Below, one piece after another: positions 6,870-14,626 of a stretch of DNA of 18,571 nucleotides; the stretch's first letter is position 1; the number at the start of each line of letters is the position of its first letter. The DNA is from Oscillospiraceae bacterium (GTDB taxonomy: Bacteria > Bacillota > Clostridia > Oscillospirales > Oscillospiraceae): positions 1 through 18,571 of the forward strand of contig JAKSQI010000009.1 in assembly GCA_024404215.1 (NCBI GenBank). Reading direction: 5' to 3'. The notes below the pieces were generated by a model that made no database searches, had not been told where the DNA came from, and saw nothing but the letters and a program-made list of their open reading frames with translations. Both the position numbers and the translations under genes were made by a program.

Positions 6870-6898
6870 TTGTCAAAGAGTGTAAAATGGGGTATACT
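6870..6898 (+). promoter_or_regulatory. Sigma-A promoter of pcrA
   Basis: TTGTCA (6870-6875), a 17-nt spacer and TATACT (6893-6898). Transcription near 6905 leaves a 25-nt leader holding GGAGGG before ATG 6930. Confidence 0.85.
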
Positions 6899-6929
6899 AT
6901 TATGGACTTTTTTGGAGGGTGAAACCACT

Positions 6930-9482
6930 ATGGCACAGACAATTCCATTGACAATGTTCCCGAAAATCCGCCGCATGGTGATTGAGTCCGGCTTCGCCAA
7001 GCTGAACGACATGCAGCGGCAGGCTGTGTTGACCACCGAAGGCCCCTTGCTGCTGCTGGCCGGAGCCGGAAGCGGCAAAACCACGGTGCTGATTAACCGG
7101 GTAGCAAACCTGATTCGATACGGCCGGGGCTCGGATTCGGCCGATTTGCCTGCGGATGTCACGGAGGAGGACTGTGCCTTTCTGGCTGCTTATCTGCAGC
7201 ATCCTACGGAAGAAGGGCGGGAGAGGGCGGAAGCCCTTTGCGCCATGGAGCCCTGCGAGCCCTGGCGTATCATAGCCATTACCTTTACCAACAAGGCAGC
7301 CGATGAGCTGAAGGACCGCCTGGAGAAAATGCTGGGTCCCGATGCCCGGGATATCTGGGCCATGACCTTTCATTCTGCCTGTGCCCGCATTCTCCGCCGG
7401 GATATTGACCGGTTGGGCTATGACCGCAGCTTTACCATTTACGATACCTCCGATTCCGGCTCCCTGATTAAACGAATCCTAAAGGAATTCAATCTGGATG
7501 ACAAGACCTACAACTACCGGGCCATACTGGGGGAAATCAGCCGCAGTAAGGATGCCATGATTGGCCCCGGGGACTATTGTGCAGCCGCTGCCAAGGGCAG
7601 TGACCCCCGGAAACGGAACTACGGCCGGGTTTATGAGGAATACGAAAAGCGGATGCAGAATGCCAATGCTGTGGACTTTGATGACCTGATTCTGCTGACG
7701 GTGCGTCTGCTGGAGCAGGATACCGAAGTAAGGGAGTATTATCAGCGTAAGTTCCGCTATGTGCTTATTGATGAATATCAGGATACCAACAACCTGCAGT
7801 ACCGCCTGTCTGCTCTTCTTGCCGGCGGCCGTCAGAACATCTGCGTGGTGGGTGACGATGACCAGAGCATTTATAAATTCCGGGGCGCCACCATTGAAAA
7901 CATTCTTAGCTTTGAAAATCAGTATAAAAACGCCCGCACCATCCGCTTGGAGCAGAATTATCGTTCCACCGGTCATATTCTGGCAGCCTCCAACGCTGTT
8001 ATAGCCAACAACACCGGCCGAAAAGGGAAAAACCTTTGGACGGATAAGGATTATGGCGACATGCCTCAGCTTTATGTGGCTCAGGATGAACGGGACGAGG
8101 CCCAGTATGTAGCCGGCAAGATTTTGGCCGGTGTAGCTGCCGGGGAAAACTTCCGGGACCACGCCATTCTCTATCGCATGAATGCCCAGTCTAACCAAAT
8201 GGAATTTGCCTGCAAGCGCAATGGCATTCCCTACCGTGTCATCGGTGGAACCAAGTTCTTTGACCGGGCCGAGGTTAAGGACATGCTGTCCTACCTTTGC
8301 GTGGTAGCCAATCCGGCGGACGAAATGCGCCTGGCTCGCATCGTCAATCAGCCGCCTCGAGGCATTGGACAAACCACCTTGGATACTGTTGCCCGTTTGG
8401 CTGCCGAGCAGGGGAAAAGCACCTATGAGATTCTGTCCGATTGCCGGGCTTTCCCGGAACTCAGCCGGTCGGCTCCCAAGCTGGGACTTTTCGTCAGCCT
8501 CATTGACGACCTGCGGGCCCTGGTTCCAACCATGCCCTTGACGGAGCTTTACGACGAAATCCTCAAGCGCACCGGCTATATCACCATGCTGGAGGCCAAG
8601 CTGACGGATGAAAACCAAACCCGCATAGAAAACGTAAACGAATTAAAAACCAACATTGCCACGTATCTAAAAGAAAACCCTGAGGGAGACCTGAAGGGAT
8701 TTTTGGATGAGATTTCCCTCTACACAGACCTGGATAATCTGGACCGCAGTCAGGACTGCGTATCCATGATGACCATGCATTCCGCCAAGGGCCTGGAGTT
8801 TGATACCGTCTTTATCATCGGTGCAGAGGAAGGCGTTTTCCCCGGCACCCGCAGCATTGGGGAACCGGAGGAAATGGAAGAGGAGCGCCGGCTTTGCTAT
8901 GTAGCCATGACCAGGGCCCGAAAGAAGCTCTTCTTTATCTGTGCCCGCCATCGCATGCTTTTTGGTAAGACTGTGGCCGGCCGTATGAGCCGCTTTGTAG
9001 AAGAAATACCCGATGACCATATTCATAAGCCCTCTGAGGCGGGCTTTGGCTTCGGCGGGGAAGCCGATGCCTGGGATTTGCAGCCGGAAGGCCCTCGCGG
9101 GGGTTACGGAAGCGGTTACCGCGACCGGGACAGCTACGGCAGCCGCAGTGCTTACGGCAGCCGCAGCAGCTATGGCAGCAGCCGCGGAGGATATGGTTCC
9201 GGCGGCTATGGCGGCAGCCGGGGCAATGGTGGTGTTCGCACCTCTTATGCCAAGCCGGCGGCCAAGAGGCCTGCCCCCAAGCCAACAGCTGAGGCCCCCA
9301 AGTCGGCAGCCGTGCTGTATGCCGTGGGGGATAAGGTGAAGCACAAGGCCTTTGGTGAGGGTACGGTTACCGTGGTTCAGCTCACCGGCAACGATGCCCT
9401 GCTGGAGATTGAATTTGCTGGCACCGGGAAAAAGCGCTTGATGATGAACACGGCATCCAAGTTTATGGAAAAGCTTTCCTGA
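6930..9482 (+). CDS. pcrA: ATP-dependent DNA helicase PcrA/UvrD (SF1A)
   Basis: An 850-residue 3'-5' DNA helicase used in repair and replication-transcription conflict. The start is ATG 6930: GGAGGG precedes it and the promoter at 6870-6898 would exclude the longer ATG at 6819. Motifs in order: Q motif LNDMQRQAV, Walker A AGAGSGKT (44-51), TFTNKAADELKDRL, TFHSACARIL, Walker B DEYQDT (281-286), VVGDDDQSIYKFRGA, LEQNYRST, TMHSAKGLEFDTVFI, and EEERRLCYVAMTRAR. Compared with textbook PcrA there is an insertion of roughly 45 residues between NRVANLIRYG and WRIIAITFTNKAA. Residues ~723-770 are a low-complexity Gly/Tyr/Ser/Arg tail with repeated SYGS and GGYG units. After it, from ~799, VGDKVKHKAFGEGTV is the Tudor-like C-terminal domain that in PcrA contacts RNA polymerase. 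All catalytic motifs are intact. Confidence 0.97.
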   Translation: MAQTIPLTMFPKIRRMVIESGFAKLNDMQRQAVLTTEGPLLLLAGAGSGKTTVLINRVANLIRYGRGSDSADLPADVTEEDCAFLAAYLQHPTEEGRERAEALCAMEPCEPWRIIAITFTNKAADELKDRLEKMLGPDARDIWAMTFHSACARILRRDIDRLGYDRSFTIYDTSDSGSLIKRILKEFNLDDKTYNYRAILGEISRSKDAMIGPGDYCAAAAKGSDPRKRNYGRVYEEYEKRMQNANAVDFDDLILLTVRLLEQDTEVREYYQRKFRYVLIDEYQDTNNLQYRLSALLAGGRQNICVVGDDDQSIYKFRGATIENILSFENQYKNARTIRLEQNYRSTGHILAASNAVIANNTGRKGKNLWTDKDYGDMPQLYVAQDERDEAQYVAGKILAGVAAGENFRDHAILYRMNAQSNQMEFACKRNGIPYRVIGGTKFFDRAEVKDMLSYLCVVANPADEMRLARIVNQPPRGIGQTTLDTVARLAAEQGKSTYEILSDCRAFPELSRSAPKLGLFVSLIDDLRALVPTMPLTELYDEILKRTGYITMLEAKLTDENQTRIENVNELKTNIATYLKENPEGDLKGFLDEISLYTDLDNLDRSQDCVSMMTMHSAKGLEFDTVFIIGAEEGVFPGTRSIGEPEEMEEERRLCYVAMTRARKKLFFICARHRMLFGKTVAGRMSRFVEEIPDDHIHKPSEAGFGFGGEADAWDLQPEGPRGGYGSGYRDRDSYGSRSAYGSRSSYGSSRGGYGSGGYGGSRGNGGVRTSYAKPAAKRPAPKPTAEAPKSAAVLYAVGDKVKHKAFGEGTVTVVQLTGNDALLEIEFAGTGKKRLMMNTASKFMEKLS

Positions 9483-9712
9483 TTTCCGGCTCGGCTCCGG
9501 TCAAGCAAACTGGCCGGAATGGAGCCGGAGCTGTGACCTGCCTTTGCTTGGGACAGCCGGAACAGGGGCTGATGTCCGGGGCCAGGCGATAGGGAGTGAA
9601 ATACCCGAATAGCTTTTTCCGCGGGGCTTCGCCCTGGTGCGACGGGGAATTATCGCCTGCGGAAGAGGTGACACGGAGGACGGAGGGGCTTTCGCCCTTG
9701 TCAAAGAAAGGA
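9483..9712. other. Structured, GC-rich intergenic stretch; possible dispersed repeat or RNA
   Basis: No gene is supported here. The stretch is full of inverted repeats: GGCTCCGG/CCGGAGC (9493-9531), CAAGCAAA/TTTGCTTG (9502-9509 and 9543-9550), GGACAGCC against GGCTGATGTCC (9551-9577), and GGCGATA/TATCGCC (9585-9591 and 9651-9657). The last enclose the small hairpin GGGGC-TTC-GCCC, and a similar GGGGC-TTTC-GCCC recurs at 9686-9696. Both strands stay open across much of it (for instance the minus strand over 9463-9720), which is common in dispersed repeats of Clostridia. There is no clear terminator T-run for pcrA. It could be a mobile intergenic repeat, the relic of an element, or a structured RNA leader of the next gene. 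Confidence 0.4.
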
Positions 9713-9722
9713 AGTGGCAAAG

Positions 9723-10507
9723 ATGCGAAAGCATCACGGTTTGGGCGTAGCGGCCCTGCTGGTCTGCACCATGATTTGGGGCGGAGCCTTTGTACTGATG
9801 AAGACGGCCCTGGATGATATAGACCCTTACTATCTGCTGGCCATTCGCTTTTCCATGGCGGCGGTTTTGCTGCTGCTGATGGGCTGCCGGGAGTGGAAAA
9901 AGCTGGACCGGCACTATGTTCTGCAGGCCATTCCGGTGGGCATAGCGGTGGCCTTGGCTTATGTGTTCCAGACCATTGGTCTGGTTTACACCACCCCGGG
10001 CAAGAATGCCTTCCTCACTGTGGTTTATTGTGTATTTACCCCCTTCCTGTATTGGCTTTTTCGCCGCATCCGGCCGGACCGCTACAATTTTATAGCGGCG
10101 GTGCTGTGCCTTGTCAGTGTGGGCCTGATTTCCTTGGATGCGGAGCTGAGCATTAACCTCGGTGATGCTCTAACGGTTGTGTGCGGCTTTTTCTATGCAC
10201 TGCACATCATTGTTTTGGACCGTTATGCCGAGGGTCGAAGTGCCATTCTGGTTACGGCTCTTCAGTTCACCTTTGCGGCTCTGTTCATGTGGATTCTCAG
10301 CCTGCTCTTTGGTACGGAACCGACTCATATCAGCGCCGGCAGGCCGCCATCCTCCTCAGCCTGGAGGCTGTATTCGGCACGGTGGCCTCTGTGGTTTTCT
10401 ACCATGAGCAGCTGGAGCTCAAGGTTATTCTGGGCTTTGTGGGCATGTTTATTACCGTTATTATCAGTGAAACTAAGCTCAGCTTTTTGAAAAAAAGCCA
10501 TAGCTGA
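9723..10507 (+). pseudogene. DMT/EamA-family transporter broken by internal deletion and frameshift
   Basis: The frame opening at ATG 9723 (AAGGAAG 8 nt upstream; a GTG at 9714 is too close to that site) encodes a good EamA N-terminal half: GVAALLVCTMIWGGAFVLMK, the first-repeat TM helices, and YVFQTIGLVYTTPGKNAFL. The second repeat runs normally to LLFGTEPTHISA (nt ~10337). After that the frame turns to Ser/Arg-rich nonsense and stops at 10490. In the +2 frame from 10340 the family resumes with QAAILLSLEAVFGTVASVVF, HEQLELKVILGFVGM, and stops at 10507. The normal TM8 segment (roughly 35 residues, about 105 nt) between these points is missing, so this is a deletion that also shifts frame and not a single miscalled base. 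The product would lack a transport fold. Whole EamA proteins are near 300 residues. Confidence 0.85.
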
Positions 10508-10515
10508 TTCTTATC

Positions 10516-10545
10516 TCCCTTCGGCCCACGGCCGGAGGGATTTTT
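10516..10545 (+). terminator. Rho-independent terminator after the transporter pseudogene
   Basis: TCCCTTCGGCC-CAC-GGCCGGAGGGA forms an 11-bp stem (one G-U pair) followed by TTTTT, 8 nt past the stop at 10507. Its preservation suggests the gene decayed recently. Confidence 0.9.
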
Positions 10546-10580
10546 CCAGCCAATCTTCCGCCGGAACTGCTGTAAAACGA

Positions 10581-10609
10581 TTGACGGTATAGACGGAAAA
10601 GGTTAAAAT
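10581..10609 (+). promoter_or_regulatory. Sigma-A promoter of the kinase-regulator-kinase operon
   Basis: TTGACG (10581-10586), a 17-nt spacer and TAAAAT (10604-10609). Start near 10616 gives a very short leader holding GGAAAGGAG before ATG 10634. Confidence 0.85.
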
Positions 10610-10633
10610 GTAGAAAAGGAAAGGAGCGGAAGC

Positions 10634-11938
10634 ATGGCATTTTTAGAAATTCTTAACATCACCATGGCCTTTTGGGGCTTCCTTGTCTGCCTGGCTTTGG
10701 CAGTCAGCCTTCGCTTCCGTCTGGAGAGCCGGAAGGAGTACCGGGCTGTTGTCATGATGCTGGTAGCGGCTGCCTTCTCCCTCCTGACCCGAGGTGTAGC
10801 CAAGCTGGCGGATGGGGATCCACGGCCTTTTCTGTTTTACATTGCCTGGGTGTCAACGGCGGCTAACTACTTCCTGAATTTCTATTTTCTGGGGGCAGTG
10901 CTGGTCTGGATGGACCGTGTACTATTCAAAGACAAGGGCTTAAAGGTTCCTATGGCAACCACGGCCAAAATCTTTTTTGGTCTGCTGTGTTTGCTGATTG
11001 TTGTCAGCTGGTTTACCGGCTGGGTTTACTCTTTCAATGCAAGCCATACCTTCCGGCGCGGGCCCTTCTATCAGAGTATGCTGGTGGTTGTTTTTTTGGA
11101 GCTGGCCATTACTGTTGGCACTCTGCGTCACCACAGGGGTGGGAAGGACCACCGGCGAAGGCTGATATACCTGGATATTATTGCCGTTGCCATCGGCATG
11201 CTGCTGTACATGGCCTTTCCCGACTTTTTCTGGCTGGATTTGGCGCTGCTGGTATGTGTGGTGGGCCATGCCTTCTATTTTCAATTTCAGGAATCCAAAG
11301 CGGCCTTGGAACAGCAGCAACGGCTGAATCAGCAGCAGCTGGAGCTGGCGAAGCTGAAAAACCTTATGCTGGAAAACCAGATTCAGCCTCATTTTCTCCA
11401 CAATACCCTGAACACCATTTACTACCTTTGTGAGTCGGACCCGCAAAAGGCCCGGCAGGTGGTTCATGATTTTTCCTTTTATCTGCGCACGAATCTGGAA
11501 TTCCTGGAGGCCGAGGAGGCCCCCGCCTTTGAACGCGAGCTGCTGCATGTAAAAACCTATCTGGGCATTGAGCAGCTTCGCTATGAAGAAAAGCTGGAAA
11601 TCGTCTATGACATTGCCGTGAAGAATTTCCGGCTGCCGGTGCTTACGGTGCAGCCACTGGTGGAAAACGCGGTCAAGCATGGGCTGAAAGGAAAGGCTGA
11701 GGGCGGGCGGCTGCTTATCCGCACCCGGGAAGTGCCCGGCGGCTTTGAGGTGACGGTAGAGGATAATGGCGCCGGTTATGACCCGAATCAACTGCCGGTG
11801 GATGGACGCAGCCACACCGGCCTGAAAAATGTCCGGGGGCGCCTGGCATCCCAGTGCCACGGAACGCTGGAAATACAATCCCGACCGGGAGAAGGAACGG
11901 TGGCTTGTATTTTCATACCAAGGGAGATGAGTATATGA
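10634..11938 (+). CDS. Membrane sensor histidine kinase, LytS/YesM type (kinase 1)
   Basis: A 434-residue kinase. The first ~215 residues hold six or seven hydrophobic segments with short loops and no large extracytoplasmic domain, so the ligand is probably sensed in or near the membrane. A Gln/Leu-rich coiled linker (ESKAALEQQQRLNQQQLELAKLK) leads to the His_kinase box QIQPHFLHNTLNTI with phospho-acceptor H253. The HATPase_c domain has N box VENAVKHGL (N345), G1 DNGAGYD (D377), G2 HTGLKNVRGRL and G3 PGEGT, all intact. It should phosphorylate the next gene's product, whose ATG overlaps this stop codon (ATGA at 11935-11938), an arrangement that implies translational coupling. Its closest relative in the window is kinase 2. 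Confidence 0.93.
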   Translation: MAFLEILNITMAFWGFLVCLALAVSLRFRLESRKEYRAVVMMLVAAAFSLLTRGVAKLADGDPRPFLFYIAWVSTAANYFLNFYFLGAVLVWMDRVLFKDKGLKVPMATTAKIFFGLLCLLIVVSWFTGWVYSFNASHTFRRGPFYQSMLVVVFLELAITVGTLRHHRGGKDHRRRLIYLDIIAVAIGMLLYMAFPDFFWLDLALLVCVVGHAFYFQFQESKAALEQQQRLNQQQLELAKLKNLMLENQIQPHFLHNTLNTIYYLCESDPQKARQVVHDFSFYLRTNLEFLEAEEAPAFERELLHVKTYLGIEQLRYEEKLEIVYDIAVKNFRLPVLTVQPLVENAVKHGLKGKAEGGRLLIRTREVPGGFEVTVEDNGAGYDPNQLPVDGRSHTGLKNVRGRLASQCHGTLEIQSRPGEGTVACIFIPREMSI

Positions 11939-12735
11939 TCATGTTGGCTGTTGATGACGAGCGCCCCGCTTTGGAGGTGCTGAAGCAGGAACTGGCTAAG
12001 GTGAATCCTGCTTTTCAGGTCTGCGCCTTCCGTGACCCGGCTCAGGCCCTGAATTTCGCAGAGGACAACTCTATTGATGTTGCTTTTCTGGATATTCAGA
12101 TGTTTGGCATGACGGGGGTCGCGCTGGCCCGCAAGCTGAAGCTGCTTCAGCCAAAAATTAACATCATTTTCACCACCGGCTACTCCAACTACATGAAGGA
12201 AGCCTTTGAAATGCATGCCAGCGGATATCTGCTTAAGCCGGTGGAGGCATCGGCTATTCAGGCGGAGCTGGAGAATCTGCGTCATCCGCCGGCATCTGCC
12301 CCGGCCCCTGCCCCGCAGGAGAATACGGGAAGCCGCGTGCAAATTAAATGCTTTGGCAGCTTCGATGTGCTGGTGGACGGAAAGGCTGTGAACTTCAAAT
12401 ATGAAAAGGCCCGCGAGCTTCTGGCTTATCTGGTGGACCGCCGGGGCACGGCCTGCTCTTCACGGGAAATCATGACGGCCCTGTGGGAGGATGACAGCCA
12501 TGGGTCCTATCTTCGCAATGTGCGCAAATGCCTGCTGGATACCATGAACAGTCTGGACTGTGGAGATATTTTGGAAACGGATTGGGGCAAGATTCGTATC
12601 GTCCCCGAAAAGGTAGACTGTGACTATTATCGCTGGCTGGCAGGTGACGTCAGCGGTATTAATGCCTGGCGTGGGGAATACATGTCCCGTTATAGCTGGG
12701 CAGAGGATACCAATGCCCGTTTGGGTGATAGCTGA
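11935..12735 (+). CDS. Response regulator with SARP/BTAD-like output domain
   Basis: A 266-residue regulator. The start is ATG 11935, with GGGAG 7-10 nt upstream and a 4-nt overlap with kinase 1; the in-frame ATG at 11854 lies deep in the kinase gene. Residues 1-115 are a receiver domain: acidic pair D7-D8, phospho-acceptor D53 in FLDIQM, TTGYS, and K101 in LLKPVEA. A Pro/Ala linker (about 118-130) follows. The C-terminal part opens with VQIKCFGSFDVLVDGKAVNF, then KARELLAYLVDRRG and S.REIM.ALWEDD, the winged-helix layout found in SARP-type activators and related OmpR-like DNA-binding domains. The end RGEYMSRYSWAEDT also resembles those proteins. It is an unusual output for a LytS-type kinase, whose partners usually carry LytTR or AraC domains. 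Its targets are unknown; the downstream surface operon is the nearest candidate. Confidence 0.9.
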   Translation: MIMLAVDDERPALEVLKQELAKVNPAFQVCAFRDPAQALNFAEDNSIDVAFLDIQMFGMTGVALARKLKLLQPKINIIFTTGYSNYMKEAFEMHASGYLLKPVEASAIQAELENLRHPPASAPAPAPQENTGSRVQIKCFGSFDVLVDGKAVNFKYEKARELLAYLVDRRGTACSSREIMTALWEDDSHGSYLRNVRKCLLDTMNSLDCGDILETDWGKIRIVPEKVDCDYYRWLAGDVSGINAWRGEYMSRYSWAEDTNARLGDS

Positions 12736-12763
12736 GTGAGTGTAAGCAAGGGGAGGGAGCACC

Positions 12764-14080
12764 ATGACAGAGCTGCAGAAATGGAACACGGCAATTGAAA
12801 TATGGGGCGTTATTCTGTTTGCCGGCTTTGGCATCATGGTCGCTTTTCAGATCCACACCCGTCGGGAGAAACGAAACCTTTTGCTGATGATTGTGGTGGC
12901 CATTTTTGCCGTGGCAGGCTTTGCGTTAGGTGAACTGACGGATGCTTCCCCCAATCCGGCAATTTACAGCTTATGCCGTCTGGGGAATGCGGTAAACTAC
13001 GGCGGCAATTTTACCCTATTGGGACTGCTGGCCCTTTGGGTGAACAGTGAGGTCTTCTCGGCTATTAAGCTGCCATTTAATTTCCGGAAGCTGGTGCTTA
13101 TCAACTACGCTGTCATGCTGGCCTTTTGGGCAACCAACTGGCTGACCCACTGGCTCTATTATTTTGATGAAGCACATCGCTATGTCCGGGGCCCCTTGTA
13201 TGTTGCGGTTATGGGTATCTGCGGCTTTGAACTGCTTCTGGCCCTGGTGCTGCAGCATTGGTATAACCGAAAGCTGCCCCCTATCCGCTTTCTCTTCTAT
13301 TTGGATCTGTTTATCCTCCTAATGGGGGTGGTTTTGCAAACGGTATTCTATGGATTGGCCACCATTAACATTGCCATGATTGTATGCATTCTTATGCATA
13401 TCCTGTGGATGCAAAAACAGGCCACGGATGAACTCATCAAGAGCGAAAGGGAGGTTGCTGAACGCAGATACCGCCTGCAGGCAGCAGGTACCGGACTGGC
13501 CCTTGGACGGCTGCAGCCCCATTTTCTCTATAATACCCTGAATACTATTTACTATCTCTGCGGTGAAAATCCTGAGACGGCCCGGAAGGCAGTACGCAGC
13601 TTTTCCCACTATCTTCGGAACAACATGGATGCCATGTCCACACTGCAGCCGGTTCCCTTTGAAGAAGAACTGGAGCATGTTAAGACCTATCTGGAGCTGG
13701 AATTGGTTCGCTTTGAAGAGCGGCTCAAGGTTAACTATGATATTGGCTGCAAGGATTTCCGGCTGCCTCTGCTGACGATACAGACGCTGGCGGAGAATTC
13801 GGTAAAATACGGCCTGTGCGAAAAACCCAACGGCGGAACCATAACCATTCAAACCCGCAGGCTGGAGAATGGATTTCAAATTAAGGTGCTGGATGACGGC
13901 ATCGGCTTTGATATCAACCGTATACGGGAACGGCTGGAACAGGGCACCACGGCTCAGGTGCGGAACCGTGTAGCTGACATGTGCGGAGGGGATTTTCAGC
14001 TTGAATCCCATCCCGGTCAGTGGACCTGCGCTACCATCCGCCTGCCGGAGACCATGGCCCTGGAAGAAATACAGACCTAA
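12764..14080 (+). CDS. Membrane sensor histidine kinase, LytS/YesM type, with degenerate ATP lid (kinase 2)
   Basis: A 438-residue paralogue of kinase 1, starting 28 nt after the regulator behind GGGAGGGAG. It has the same layout: about six or seven hydrophobic segments to residue ~215, a helical linker, and the box LQPHFLYNTLNTIYYLC with H253, N345 in LAENSVKYGL and D377 in DDGIGFD at exactly the same residue numbers as in kinase 1. What differs is the ATP lid: HTGLKNV of kinase 1 is AQVRNRV here, and PGEGT is PGQWT, so the glycines of G2 and G3 are lost. The kinase may be weak, work only as a heterodimer with kinase 1, or act as phosphatase or sensor. A strong terminator closes the three-gene operon. 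Confidence 0.92.
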   Translation: MTELQKWNTAIEIWGVILFAGFGIMVAFQIHTRREKRNLLLMIVVAIFAVAGFALGELTDASPNPAIYSLCRLGNAVNYGGNFTLLGLLALWVNSEVFSAIKLPFNFRKLVLINYAVMLAFWATNWLTHWLYYFDEAHRYVRGPLYVAVMGICGFELLLALVLQHWYNRKLPPIRFLFYLDLFILLMGVVLQTVFYGLATINIAMIVCILMHILWMQKQATDELIKSEREVAERRYRLQAAGTGLALGRLQPHFLYNTLNTIYYLCGENPETARKAVRSFSHYLRNNMDAMSTLQPVPFEEELEHVKTYLELELVRFEERLKVNYDIGCKDFRLPLLTIQTLAENSVKYGLCEKPNGGTITIQTRRLENGFQIKVLDDGIGFDINRIRERLEQGTTAQVRNRVADMCGGDFQLESHPGQWTCATIRLPETMALEEIQT

Positions 14081-14116
14081 GAAAAAGAAAGCATTCATTC
14101 GGATGCTTTCTTTTTC
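14081..14116 (+). terminator. Rho-independent terminator of the kinase-regulator-kinase operon
   Basis: GAAAAAGAAAGCAT (14081-14094) pairs perfectly with ATGCTTTCTTTTTC (14103-14116); the 3' arm itself supplies the T-rich tail. It begins directly after the stop codon of kinase 2. The A-run on the left makes it able to work in both directions. Confidence 0.9.
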
Positions 14117-14205
14117 TTGCTTTTTATCTGAAGTGGGACGGAAATGTGACACTTTTGGAACGAATGTGTGTGGAATTTGTGCCTCTTCTATGACAGACAG
14201 TAGGG

Positions 14206-14211
14206 TATACT
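14206..14211 (+). promoter_or_regulatory. Possible -10 box of the small coiled-coil gene
   Basis: TATACT within GGGTATACTTT lies 38 nt before ATG 14250. No fair -35 is found 16-18 nt upstream (CTCTTC at 17). If used, it probably needs an activator, for which the response regulator encoded just upstream would be an obvious but untested candidate. Confidence 0.35.
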
Positions 14212-14249
14212 TTAAGAAAATGAGACCTAGGTGGAAAGAGGCGAAGGTC

Positions 14250-14489
14250 ATGAGTGAAGCAGAAGTGAAAAAAATGCACCGCAGAGATGTGCGTGACCTT
14301 TTGCTGCAGATGGTTCAGGAAAACGAAAGTCTGAAGGCCAAGCTGAGCTCGGTGGAAGAGCAGGTTACGGAGCTGAAGAATCGGCTGGTTTTTGCTGAAA
14401 TGGATTTGCAGGATGCCTCCGAAAGAGCCGGGCTGCTTCAGCAGGAGCTGAATGAGGTTCTGGTCAGAGGTCAAAGAGCTGCCATTTAA
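14250..14489 (+). CDS. Small coiled-coil protein, short paralogue of the next gene
   Basis: A 79-residue cytoplasmic protein starting MSEAEVKKMHRRDVRDLLLQ, with GAGGCGAAGG upstream of ATG 14250. Alignment by eye to the N-terminus of the 262-residue protein encoded at 14808 is clear: KK(M/L)(H/N)R(R/K)D(V/L)..LLLQ(M/V).QENESLK, then VTELK and a matching ME/MDLQDA.....LL.QEL.EV. The whole of it is heptad-like and predicted to be a coiled coil. The similarity ends where the short protein ends (LVRGQRAAI), so it is either a truncated duplicate or a regulator that pairs with the long form through the shared N-terminal coil. Frame, start and ribosome site are intact, so I treat it as a gene. It has no signal peptide or membrane segment. 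Confidence 0.75.
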   Translation: MSEAEVKKMHRRDVRDLLLQMVQENESLKAKLSSVEEQVTELKNRLVFAEMDLQDASERAGLLQQELNEVLVRGQRAAI

Positions 14490-14546
14490 GAAAGGCGGCT
14501 TTCCCCTACATTGACTATACGCAAGCAAGAAAGCTTTGCTGTATTG

Positions 14547-14576
14547 CCCTGCTCCCTTCTTCATCGGGGGGCAGGG
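14547..14576 (+). other. GC-rich hairpin without T-run after the small coiled-coil gene
   Basis: CCCTGC-T-CCC (14547-14556) pairs with GGG-G-GCAGGG (14567-14576). The sequence after it is TCCCC, not T-rich, so it is not a normal intrinsic terminator. It may protect or process the short transcript. Confidence 0.4.
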
Positions 14577-14626
14577 TCCCCTCTAAGCTGAGTTGTCCCC
14601 AGCAAACAATGTAATAGTATTCATCC

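Noticed and set aside
6819..6929. Upstream ATG extension of pcrA
   Set aside because: It would start inside the terminator of the previous gene and include the promoter at 6870-6898; ATG 6930 has GGAGGG and the usual N-terminus.
7479..8618. Minus-strand open frame of 379 codons opposite pcrA
   Set aside because: No recognisable domain or ribosome site; pcrA motifs are continuous on the plus strand.
9596..9817. Plus-strand open frame of 73 codons in the intergenic element
   Set aside because: No ribosome site, runs into the transporter in another frame, and its Arg/Ser/Gly-rich content reflects the structured GC-rich DNA.
11854..11934. Upstream ATG extension of the response regulator
   Set aside because: It overlaps the last 85 nt of kinase 1 in another frame; receiver domains start at the MIMLAVDDE point, which has its own ribosome site.
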